This document shows, one piece after another, positions 24,025-31,711 of a DNA stretch of 64,000 nt (positions are counted from its first letter, which is position 1; the number at the start of each line of letters is the position of its first letter). Made by a program: the position numbers and the translations under genes. Under the pieces are notes generated by a model that was not told the DNA's origin, ran no database searches, and saw only the letters and a program-made list of their open reading frames with translations. This stretch comes from Streptomyces rhizosphaerihabitans (GTDB lineage: Bacteria > Actinomycetota > Actinomycetes > Streptomycetales > Streptomycetaceae), in assembly GCF_025399795.1 (NCBI RefSeq), contig NZ_JAODTZ010000033.1:1-64000 (forward strand), given 5' to 3'.

Positions 24025-24203
24025 GACGTGCCGTACAGGGTGAGAGCGCCAAGGACAGCGGCCCGCCCTGCGGCTGCGCCGAACGGCGGGCAGACTGCGG
24101 CGGACAGCATCACCTGACGCAGGTGCGGCCGGACTTCGTCGCCGTTCCGCACGCCGGCGGCCGACCGTGCGGGACTCACCGGCTCCGCGTACGCGCTGCT
24201 CAC
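24021..24203 (-). CDS. possible small gene heading the ATPase/TOPRIM operon
   Basis: 60 residues from a GTG at 24203 with a GGAG site five bases upstream; its TGA overlaps the ATPase ATG. Third codon positions are GC-rich, though less than in neighbouring genes. Sequence begins MSSAYAEPVSPARSAAG and ends AAAGRAAVLGALTLYGTS. No family recognised; it may be an artefact of an open frame, but the ribosome site and overlap favour a real first gene. Confidence 0.3.
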   Translation of the reverse strand: MSSAYAEPVSPARSAAGVRNGDEVRPHLRQVMLSAAVCPPFGAAAGRAAVLGALTLYGTS

Positions 24204-25141
24204 CGAAATCTCCGTTCTCCCTACGTCATCCAGCCTCGCCCGCTCGCCTGTCCCCCGCCGCGGGCACGTCACTGTGTCCAGCAACAGCCCGCGGGCGCAG
24301 GGTGGCCAGCTCATCGAACAGACCGCCACAGTACCCAGGTCGGCGGCCCACTCCGGCGCAACCGCCGTCAGCGGCTGGGGGCGGGATCAGAACTGGGTGC
24401 GAGGTTCATGGCAGGCCCCGCCTTCGAGTGCGGCGGCTTCCCGGCGAATTGGAATCGTGGCAGTCGGGTGCGATGGCGTCCGTTGCGACCGCTGGAGGCG
24501 CGGTGGCGGCTGCGGCCTCGGCGGATCGCGTGCCGGGCAGTACCGGTTCCGCGCGATACCTGCCATACCGGCCGACAGCGAGAAAGGACGTACGCCAACT
24601 CAGTTCTGCGGCACGGTTGTTGAATCGATGGCCTGGTGACCGGATGGTCTGGTGACTCCGTCCGGCCATGGCGCAGGTGAGGGAGGGAGGTGGGCCGATG
24701 GGCCGTCGATGTCGCCTGTACCCGGCGGCTGACGGGTACGACCTTGACGCCGCCCGCCGCCCGCTCTGGCGTCCGGCGGGCTCCGCCTGCCGTGAAGCCT
24801 GCTGAGGCGCGGGCTTATACGGCTGTGCGGGCGCGGGCGGGCCGCACTCGGCAGAGTCCAGGCGCTGCGTGAATCCCGCGACCTGGCGCAGGGCGGGCTG
24901 TCCGCACGGCGACGTCATCGCCGTGGCCTGGGCCCCCGCCGGCCGTCTGAGCGCGGCCGTCCCGCGAGCGCGTCGAAGCAGCGACGGCCGACCGGCGGCA
25001 TCGGGCCACGAAGACCGGGCCCCCTCGGAAGCCCCGGCGTCGCCGCCACCCGCAAATCATTCGCGCAGCCCGTGGGCCGAGGAGGATCCTCAGGTCCCGG
25101 CAGCGCGAGCGGCCGGCCCGCCGACCCGGAAGGGGCATGCC
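24204..25141. other. long stretch without a convincing gene
   Basis: Several open frames exist on both strands, but none has a ribosome site, family motif or sustained coding character. The left end should carry the promoter of the ATPase operon and the right end that of the HEAT-repeat gene. No repeats or hairpins stood out. Confidence 0.5.
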
Positions 25142-26749
25142 GTGACCCGCGGCCTTGTACGGAAACTGCTGCTGCGGCATCGCGCCCGGGCCGACGTTCG
25201 CCGCGTCCCGGCACACCTGCGCGACGACCGCCTGCCCGTCCGGCCGACCGCACAGCAACTGCGCGACGCCACAGCCGCCGTCGAGTCCCGGCATCACCGC
25301 AGCGCCGATGAACTGGCCGCTCTGCTGCTCGCCGCCGACCGCGACGGTGACCCCGGACTGGTTGCCGGAACCGGACAGCTCCTGCTGCGGGCGCACCCCC
25401 GTGTGTGGCTCATGCTCGATGTGGCGGCACGCCGTGTGTGGTGGCGGGCTCCGCGCTGGTCGGCGGTCGCGGTGCGGCGCCTGTCGCTCGGCGAGTCCTC
25501 CCCGCTGGGGCTCACGCTCGCCGCGTTCCATCCCGACGGCCATGTCCGTGAGGCCGCCGTCGCCCAACTGGCCGAACTGGCCGACACCCTGGCGGTGCCC
25601 GCGCTGGCGCTGCGGGCCTGCGACTGGGTGCCGCAGGTCCGTGACCGTGCCCGGCCGGCGCTCGAACACCGCCTCGCCGAGCCCTCCACCGCGATGCTGG
25701 TCGCGGCGCTCGCCCTGGCCCTGGGGGAACGGCGTGAAGGCCGCTGGCTGGCCGGCCGCATCGAAACCGTGTTCCGGGAAGGTCCGGCCGAGTTGCTGAG
25801 CGCCGCCCTTGCCGTCCCCGACCGGCGCACCCGCCGCACCGCACACCTGACCGCGCTCGGCGCCGGCCGGCTCGACCTGGCGCAGATGCTCCACGCCGCC
25901 GAACACGACGACGACCTGCCGACCCGGGTCCGGTGCGCCGAAGCCGCGGTGAAGACCGCGGCCGCGGCCAAAACCTTCGGCCTCGTCCGTCCCCTGCTGT
26001 CCAGCGGCACCGCGGTGGTCCGCGCGGAGGCGGTCCAGCTGCTGGCCCGAGAAGGCGACATCACCCCCGCCGTCGCCGCGCTCGCCGACCTCAGCCCGAC
26101 CGTGCGGGCGGTCGCTCAGGCCGCGCTGCGCCACGCCGGCTCCGACCCGGCGGAACAGTACCGGCGCCTCGTCACGACATCGCTCCCCGAGCCGGGAGCC
26201 ATCGCCGGCCTCGGTGAGACCGGGACCGCTGACGACGCCGGCCTCATCCCTTCCTGGCTCGATCACCCGCAGCCCCGCGGCCGGGCAGCGGCCGTGCGCG
26301 CGCTGCGCCGCCTGGGCGCGGCCGACCCGGACACCCTCTCCGCCATGCTCAGCGACCCGTCCGGCGCGGTTACCCGGCAGGTCACCATCGCGCTGCGCCC
26401 CTGGGCGTCCCGCCTCGATCTGGCGCGCCTGCGGGAACTGCTCACCGCGAGCAACCCGCATCACATCCGCACGGCCGCCTACCGGTTGCTGCACGAACGG
26501 GACACCTGGACCCGGCTGCTCATCGACCTCGAACTCGTCACCGACCCATCACCCTCGATGCGAGGCCGCGCCCGTAGCGACATCGCGGTCTGGCTCACCC
26601 GCGAAGCCGCCACCATGTACGCGATGCCACAGGGCCCTACCGCCGACGCGCTCACCAGACACCTGGACAACGCCCAGGACGCACTCGGCCCGGACCAGGT
26701 GCGCCTGCTGCGCTTTCACCTCGGGCTCAAACTCCCGTCAACCGCGTGA
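25142..26749 (+). CDS. HEAT-repeat-containing protein
   Basis: 535 residues from a GTG at 25142 preceded by GGAAGGGG; the frame is open upstream but not coding. Predicted all-helical, soluble. Helix pairs of about 30-35 residues with an Arg/Asp-turn pattern recur (HVREAAVAQLAELADTLAVPALALRACDWVPQVRDRARPALEHRL, AVVRAEAVQLLAREGDITPAVAALADLSPTVRAVAQAAL, GRAAAVRALRRLGAADPDTLSAMLSDPSGAVTRQVTIAL), diagnostic of HEAT/PBS-lyase repeats over most of the chain. A scaffold or binding protein; partner unknown. Streptomyces genomes have many such lone HEAT proteins. Ends before a bidirectional terminator. Confidence 0.75.
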   Translation: MTRGLVRKLLLRHRARADVRRVPAHLRDDRLPVRPTAQQLRDATAAVESRHHRSADELAALLLAADRDGDPGLVAGTGQLLLRAHPRVWLMLDVAARRVWWRAPRWSAVAVRRLSLGESSPLGLTLAAFHPDGHVREAAVAQLAELADTLAVPALALRACDWVPQVRDRARPALEHRLAEPSTAMLVAALALALGERREGRWLAGRIETVFREGPAELLSAALAVPDRRTRRTAHLTALGAGRLDLAQMLHAAEHDDDLPTRVRCAEAAVKTAAAAKTFGLVRPLLSSGTAVVRAEAVQLLAREGDITPAVAALADLSPTVRAVAQAALRHAGSDPAEQYRRLVTTSLPEPGAIAGLGETGTADDAGLIPSWLDHPQPRGRAAAVRALRRLGAADPDTLSAMLSDPSGAVTRQVTIALRPWASRLDLARLRELLTASNPHHIRTAAYRLLHERDTWTRLLIDLELVTDPSPSMRGRARSDIAVWLTREAATMYAMPQGPTADALTRHLDNAQDALGPDQVRLLRFHLGLKLPSTA

Positions 26750-26882
26750 GTCCGGCTCCGTGAAGCAGGCGTGCTCATGCGCGCAGGCAGTGGCGTAGGG
26801 GAGCCGGCATGTTCCGGGCTCGGCCCTGCGCAGTTCGAACGACCCGGTGCGCTCGGTGGACGCACCGGAGGTCGGGTCGGTG

Positions 26883-26907
26883 AACGCCCCTCGGCACGAG
26901 GGGCGTT
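26883..26907. terminator. bidirectional terminator between convergent genes
   Basis: AACGCCCCTCG, three-base loop, CGAGGGGCGTT: a perfect 11-bp stem between the plus-strand HEAT gene and the minus-strand citramalate synthase gene. A and T runs are absent, as is usual here. Confidence 0.75.
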
Positions 26908-26942
26908 GCCTCTGTTCCGGGAGCGTGCCCGCGGTCGGCGTA

Positions 26943-28574
26943 CTACTCGGCCGGTTCGACGCCCGCGCGCAGCAGGCCGTAGGTGTAGGCGTCCTCCAGG
27001 GCCTGCCAGGAGGCGCCGATGACGTTCTCGGCGACGCCGACGGTGGACCATTCGCCGTCGCCGTCCGCCGTGGAGATCAGTACACGGGTCGTGGACTTCG
27101 TGCCGTGCTTGCTCTCCAGGATGCGGCCCTTGTAGTCGACCAGCTGCAGCTTGGCGAGCTGCGGGTAGATCTGCTCCAGGGCGACCCGCAGGGCGCGGTC
27201 GAAGGCGTTGACGGGGCCGTTGCCCTCGGCGGTGGCGACGATGCGCTCGCCCTTGGCCCACAGTTTCACGGTGACCTCGTTGGCGTGGGTGCCGTCGGGG
27301 AGGTCCTCGACGATGGCCCGCCAGGACTCGACGCGGAAGTAGCGGCGGGCCCGGCCCTCGGCCTCCTCGCGCAGCAGGAGTTCGAAGGAGGCGTCGGCGG
27401 CCTCGTAGGTGTAGCCCTGCAGTTCGCGTTCCTTGACGCGCTCGACGACCCGGCCGACCAGTTCGCGGTCGCCGCCCAGGTCGATGCCGAGTTCCTTGCC
27501 CTTGAGCTCGATGGAGGCACGGCCGGCCATGTCGGAGACGAGCATCCGCATGGTGTTGCCGACCTGCTCGGGGTCGATGTGCTGGTAGAGGTCGGGGTCG
27601 ACCTTGATCGCGGAGGCGTGCAGGCCCGCCTTGTGGGCGAACGCCGAGACACCCACGTAGGGCTGGTGGGTGGAGGGGGGCAGGTTCACGACCTGGGCGA
27701 TGGCGTGCGAGATCCGGGTCATCTCGCGGAGCTTGCCCTCGGGAAGGACCTTCTTGCCGTACTTGAGCTCCAGGGCGGCGACGACGGGAAAGAGGTTGGA
27801 GTTGCCGACGCGTTCGCCGTAGCCGTTGGCGGTGCACTGGACGTGGGTGGCGCCCGCGTCGACGGCGGCCAGGGTGTTGGCGACGGCGCAGCCGGTGTCG
27901 TCCTGGGCGTGGATGCCGAGCCGGGCGCCGGTGTCGGTAAGGACGGTGTGCACGATCGGCTGGACCTGGGCGGGCAGCATGCCGCCGTTGGTGTCGCACA
28001 GGACGACGACGGAGGCGCCGGCCTCGTGCGCGGTCCGCACCACGGATGTCGCGTAGTCGGGGTTGGCGCGGTAGCCGTCGAAGAAGTGCTCGCAGTCGAC
28101 GAAGACGCGGCGGCCCTGGGCGACCAGGTGGGAGACGGTGTCGCGGACCATCTCCAGGTTCTCCTCCAGGGTGGTGCGCAGGGCGAGTTCGACATGCCGG
28201 TCGTGCGCCTTGGCGACCAGCGTGATCACCGGGGCGCCGGACCTCAGCAGGGCCTGCACCTGCAGGTCCTCGCCCGCCCGCCCGCCCGCGCGCCGCGTCG
28301 AGCCGAAGGCGACCAGCTGGGCGTGCTTGAAGTCGGTCTCCTGCTGGGCGCGGGCGAAGAACTCGGTGTCGCGGGGGTTGGCGCCGGGCCAGCCGCCCTC
28401 GATGAAGCCCACCCCGAAGTCGTCCAGGTGCCGGGCGATGGTCAGCTTGTCCGCCACGGTGAGGCTGATGCCCTCGCGCTGCGCGCCGTCGCGCAGCGTC
28501 GTGTCGAAGACGTGGAAGGCGTCGTCGAGTCCGCCGGTGGGCTTGCCGGTGTGTCTGCTCGGGCCGCTGCTCAT
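26943..28574 (-). CDS. cimA: citramalate synthase
   Basis: 543 residues from ATG 28574 (AGGAGG site). The TIM-barrel domain has the isopropylmalate/citramalate/homocitrate synthase signature FHVFDTTLRDGAQREG (residues about 20-35), GGWPGANPRDTEFF, VDCEHFFDGY, VLCDTNGG and HAQDDTGCAVANTLAAVDAGATHVQ with metal-binding His/Asp. A C-terminal regulatory LeuA dimer domain follows (VRVALEQIYPQLAKLQLVDYKGRIL). The FDTTLRDGAQREG-HFFDGY combination marks the citramalate subgroup, which condenses pyruvate with acetyl-CoA toward 2-oxobutyrate, a source of isoleucine and propionyl-CoA. Next to an acyl-CoA carboxylase subunit, it could raise the precursor pool of the PKS, but it is primarily a housekeeping-type enzyme. 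Confidence 0.85.
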   Translation of the reverse strand: MSSGPSRHTGKPTGGLDDAFHVFDTTLRDGAQREGISLTVADKLTIARHLDDFGVGFIEGGWPGANPRDTEFFARAQQETDFKHAQLVAFGSTRRAGGRAGEDLQVQALLRSGAPVITLVAKAHDRHVELALRTTLEENLEMVRDTVSHLVAQGRRVFVDCEHFFDGYRANPDYATSVVRTAHEAGASVVVLCDTNGGMLPAQVQPIVHTVLTDTGARLGIHAQDDTGCAVANTLAAVDAGATHVQCTANGYGERVGNSNLFPVVAALELKYGKKVLPEGKLREMTRISHAIAQVVNLPPSTHQPYVGVSAFAHKAGLHASAIKVDPDLYQHIDPEQVGNTMRMLVSDMAGRASIELKGKELGIDLGGDRELVGRVVERVKERELQGYTYEAADASFELLLREEAEGRARRYFRVESWRAIVEDLPDGTHANEVTVKLWAKGERIVATAEGNGPVNAFDRALRVALEQIYPQLAKLQLVDYKGRILESKHGTKSTTRVLISTADGDGEWSTVGVAENVIGASWQALEDAYTYGLLRAGVEPAE

Positions 28575-28629
28575 GCTGGCCTCCTGTAAGGGATCTCGGT
28601 CTACCGGTATGACCTGCTCCACCGTCCAT

Positions 28630-28893
28630 CTAGACCCCTCGCGCTCGATTCCCGGCTGAGGACCGGCCGAGAAGCAGGAACACCCTGGTGGGTGCGGGAG
28701 GGTCCGGGCGCGAGGGCCGGGCGGGTGCGGCTGCGGGCGCGAGGGTCGGGCGGGGGTTGGGGTGGCGGGCGGGGGTGGGAAGGGCTGCGGTGAGGGTGGC
28801 CGGGGCCCTGCGGGCCGGGGTGGCCGCCGCGGCGGCGGGTGGTGGGGCGGCCGTGTCCGCGAAGGGGCGGCGTGTGGCTTGCCCCGCGGTCAC
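28630..28893 (-). CDS. possible small Ala/Pro-rich protein after carboxylase gene
   Basis: 87 residues; the GTG start overlaps the carboxylase stop (GTGA). Very rich in Ala, Pro, Arg and Thr, with no hydrophobic core; ends RVFLLLGRSSAGNRARGV. In this place acyl-CoA carboxylase operons usually carry a short epsilon subunit, but its typical GxATPEELAAL pattern is not recognisable, so this may be a degenerate epsilon gene or a chance open frame in a strongly G-skewed region. Confidence 0.3.
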   Translation of the reverse strand: MTAGQATRRPFADTAAPPPAAAAATPARRAPATLTAALPTPARHPNPRPTLAPAAAPARPSRPDPPAPTRVFLLLGRSSAGNRARGV

Positions 28894-30467
28894 TGGGGCT
28901 GGTTGCCGTGCTTGCGGGAGGGCTGGTCCACGTACTTGGTGCGCAGCACGGCGAGCGCGTCGATCAGTCTGACGCGGGTCTCGGCGGGGTCGATGACGTC
29001 GTCCACCAGGCCGCGTTCGGCGGCGTAGTAGGGGTGCATGAGCTGGTCCCGGTACTCCTTGATGTGCTGCTCGCGGGCGGCCTCGGGATCGGCGGCGGCC
29101 GCGATCTCGCGGCGGAAGACGACGCCGGCGGCGCCCTCGGCGCCCATCACTGCGATCTCGTTGCCGGGCCAGGCCAGTGACAGGTCCGAGCCGATGGAGC
29201 GCGAGTCCATGACGATGTACGCGCCGCCGTAGGCCTTGCGCAGGATCAGCTGGATGCGGGGAACCGTCGCGTTGCAGTACGCGTAGAGGAGTTTCGCGCC
29301 GTGCCGGATGATGCCGCCGTGTTCCTGGCCGACGCCGGGCAGGAATCCCGGCACGTCCACCAGTGTCACGAGCGGGATGTTGAAGGAGTCGCACATCTGC
29401 ACGAAGCGGGCCGCCTTCTGGCTGCCCTTGGCGTCGAGGACCCCGGCGAGCGTGGCGGGCTGGTTGGCGACGATGCCGACGACCTGGCCGTCCAGGCGGG
29501 CCAGGGCGCACACCACGTTGGGCGCCCATGCCTCGTGGACCTCGAAGAAGTCGCCGGCGTCGGCGAACTCCTCGATGACCCCGCGCACGTCGTAGGCGCG
29601 TTTCTCGTCGGAGGGCACCAGGTCGGTCATGGCCGGGGTGAGCCGGTCGGGCCGGTCGGCACAGGGCTGCGACGGCGGCAGTTCACGGTTGTTGGAGGGC
29701 AGGAAGGACAGCAGGTAGCGGACGTCGGCGAGGCAGCTCTCCTCGTCGTCGTAGGCGAACTGGGCGACTCCGGAGAGACGGGTGTGGGTGTCGGCGCCGC
29801 CCAGTTCGTCGTGGCTGATCCGCTCTCCGGTGACGGCCTGCACCACGTCGGGTCCGGTGATGAACATCTGCGAGGTGCCGCGCACCATGAACACGAAGTC
29901 GGTCAGTGCCGGGGAGTAGGCCGCGCCGCCCGCGCAGGGGCCCATCATGACGCTGATCTGCGGGATGACCCCGGAGTTGCGGACGTTGCGCTGGAAGATC
30001 CCGCCGTATCCGGCGAGTGCGGTCACGCCTTCCTGGATGCGCGCGCCGGCGCCGTCGCACAGGCCCACGATCGGGGCGCCGGCCGTGGCGGCCATGTCCA
30101 TGATCTTGTGGATCTTCTCGGCGTGCGCCTCGCCGAGGGAGCCTCCGAAGATCCTGAAGTCGTGGGCGTACGCGAAGACGGTGCGTCCGAACACCCGGCC
30201 CCAGCCGGTGACCACGCCGTCGGTGTAGGGGCGCTTGTCCTCCAGGCCGAAGCCGCTCGCCCGGTGTCTGCGCAGTCCTTCGACCTCGGTGAACCGGCCG
30301 TCGTCGAAGAGGAGTCGGAGCCGTTCGCGGGCTGTGAGTTTGCCCTTGGCGTGCTGTGCTGCGGTGGCCTTGTCGCTGGGTCCTCGGCGCATGGCGTCAC
30401 GTATGGCCTCGAGTTCGGCGACCGTGCCGCGCCGCTGCCCGACCGGTGTGTCGTCCAGGGCGGTCAT
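28890..30467 (-). CDS. pccB: acyl-CoA (propionyl-CoA) carboxylase beta subunit
   Basis: 525 residues from ATG 30467 with GGAAGGAGA. Carboxyltransferase with both crotonase-like halves. N-terminal part: KLTARERLRLLFDDG, TDGVVTGWGRVFGRTVFAYAHDF, and the acyl-CoA site GLCDGAGARIQEG and MMGPCAGGAAYSPALTDF. C-terminal part: GVLDAKGSQKAARFVQMCDSFNIPLVTLVDVPGFLPGVGQEHGGIIRHGAKLLYAY and MGAEGAAGVVFRRE. An Asp lies at the substrate-specificity position (TDFVFM), consistent with propionyl-CoA. With a biotinylated alpha subunit elsewhere it makes methylmalonyl-CoA, the extender needed by two of the AT domains in the PKS here. The symbol is by family and residue pattern. Confidence 0.85.
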   Translation of the reverse strand: MTALDDTPVGQRRGTVAELEAIRDAMRRGPSDKATAAQHAKGKLTARERLRLLFDDGRFTEVEGLRRHRASGFGLEDKRPYTDGVVTGWGRVFGRTVFAYAHDFRIFGGSLGEAHAEKIHKIMDMAATAGAPIVGLCDGAGARIQEGVTALAGYGGIFQRNVRNSGVIPQISVMMGPCAGGAAYSPALTDFVFMVRGTSQMFITGPDVVQAVTGERISHDELGGADTHTRLSGVAQFAYDDEESCLADVRYLLSFLPSNNRELPPSQPCADRPDRLTPAMTDLVPSDEKRAYDVRGVIEEFADAGDFFEVHEAWAPNVVCALARLDGQVVGIVANQPATLAGVLDAKGSQKAARFVQMCDSFNIPLVTLVDVPGFLPGVGQEHGGIIRHGAKLLYAYCNATVPRIQLILRKAYGGAYIVMDSRSIGSDLSLAWPGNEIAVMGAEGAAGVVFRREIAAAADPEAAREQHIKEYRDQLMHPYYAAERGLVDDVIDPAETRVRLIDALAVLRTKYVDQPSRKHGNQPQ

Positions 30468-31056
30468 GGGGTCTCCTTCCGGCCGTCGTGGTGAACCGTC
30501 CGTCGTGGTGAACCGGCGGCCAGTTTTCGCCATGCCGCTCGAAGCCGGTTGGAGTGCTGGACGACGATGCCTGCACCCCGCGCCGCTCTCCACCGCCGCT
30601 CGAGCGTCCGTCGAGTGCGGGGTGGGATGTTCGGGGCCGTGAACTCCGATCACGCAGGGCCATGAGCCCTCGCGGAGCGCCGCGCCGCCCGCCGGCGTCC
30701 CCACCATCCCCCGAGGGCACCGGCGGGCCCCTGCGTGCCCGCCGCCGGTCCGGCCGGTGTGTCCGGCTGCCGCTGCAGCCGTCCGGCGCCTGTCCGCGGG
30801 GCAGGTCCGGGGGCCGTGCGACCCGGGTGTGTGCCGGCAGCCGCCGCATCGGCAACCGCCGGGAGGACTGGGCCGGGTCGGCATCGGAGGGAAGCAGCTT
30901 CTGGCCTGCTGCTTCCGGGGCCGAGTCCTTCCAGACGGTACTGGCGCAGCACGGTGCCATAAATGGCTCAAAAGTGGTGCCATATGTGTGCCACTATGGA
31001 GCCACGGAAACGGAGCGCCGCCGGGTACGGCGTACCACGCAAAAGGAGCCCCCGCC
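30468..31056. other. gene-free stretch between divergent genes
   Basis: Contains promoters for the minus-strand carboxylase and plus-strand small hypothetical gene. The right part holds the GTGCCAT repeats described separately. No gene supported. Confidence 0.5.
30954..31005. promoter_or_regulatory. GTGCCAT repeat cluster, likely operator
   Basis: Three GTGCCA units (30954, 30977, 30988) with GTGGTGCCATATGTGTGCCA in the middle, an ATGGCTC on one side and GAGCCAC on the other, within 52 bases and 52 bases upstream of a start codon. AT-rich for this genome. Looks like a multi-site binding region for a dimeric regulator; which one is unknown. Confidence 0.4.
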
Positions 31057-31464
31057 ATGTCCGTCACCCTCACCGACCAGGACAAGCTCACCCTGCGCAA
31101 CGCCGCCTACGGCGCCGTCTCGCTGATGGCCGCCGCCGCCGGCGCCGACTCGCCCCACAAGGTGGCCACCCAGGGCAGCATCGCCCTGCACTCCGCGACC
31201 GGCCTGGTCGGGCACGTACTCTCCGAGAAGTCCTCGGTCGGGGACCTGGGCGGCAAGTCGACCGCCGAACTCGCCGACCGCGTCCTGCCCGCCCTGACGG
31301 AAGCCATGGAGCTGCTCAAGAAGCAGGCGCCGGAAGAGGCCGACAACTTCCGCGGCACCGTCCTCGTCGCCGTCGAGACCGCCGCCCAGGCCCGCAAGGG
31401 CGGGACGAGCCCCACCCTGACCGAGATGACCCGCAAGATCACCGAGGCCCTCGACGCCGCCTGA
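31057..31464 (+). CDS. conserved-type hypothetical protein
   Basis: 135 residues; ATG after AAAAGGAGCC. Predicted all-helical and soluble: LTDQDKLTLRNAAYGAVSLMAAAAGADSPHKVATQGSIALHSATGLVGHVLSEK, then KSTAELADRVLPALTEAMELLKKQAPEEADNFRGTVLVAVETAAQARKGG. This sequence type recurs in Streptomyces as an uncharacterised small protein. The gene has its own GTGCCAT-rich upstream region and a strong terminator 59 bases after the stop, so it is a single transcription unit. No function is claimed. Confidence 0.75.
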   Translation: MSVTLTDQDKLTLRNAAYGAVSLMAAAAGADSPHKVATQGSIALHSATGLVGHVLSEKSSVGDLGGKSTAELADRVLPALTEAMELLKKQAPEEADNFRGTVLVAVETAAQARKGGTSPTLTEMTRKITEALDAA

Positions 31465-31523
31465 CGGACGAGAGCGGGACCGTCCCGAGACGCCCGCCTG
31501 AGCCGCCCGTCCCGCTCGACGAC

Positions 31524-31560
31524 CCGGCCCAGTCGGAGAGTTCTTCTCCGACTGGGCCGG
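31524..31560 (+). terminator. strong terminator of small hypothetical gene
   Basis: CCGGCCCAGTCGGAGA, five-base loop, TCTCCGACTGGGCCGG: a perfect 16-bp stem 59 bases after the stop. Confidence 0.85.
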
Positions 31561-31711
31561 AGGCCTTTCCCGCCCCCGTGACCGTGGCCCCGCAGCCCGG
31601 CCCGGCAGCCCTGGAGGACGGTGCGAACCAGCTTCCGGGATGCGGTTGTTGTCGCGGCCCGCCCTCGGCCTGACGCATGCCGCACCCCGCGGATCGACGC
31701 CGACCACCTGG

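Noticed and set aside
24123..24655. Overlapping plus-strand frames in the gap after the ATPase operon
   Set aside because: No ribosome site, no family signature, mixed third-position composition.
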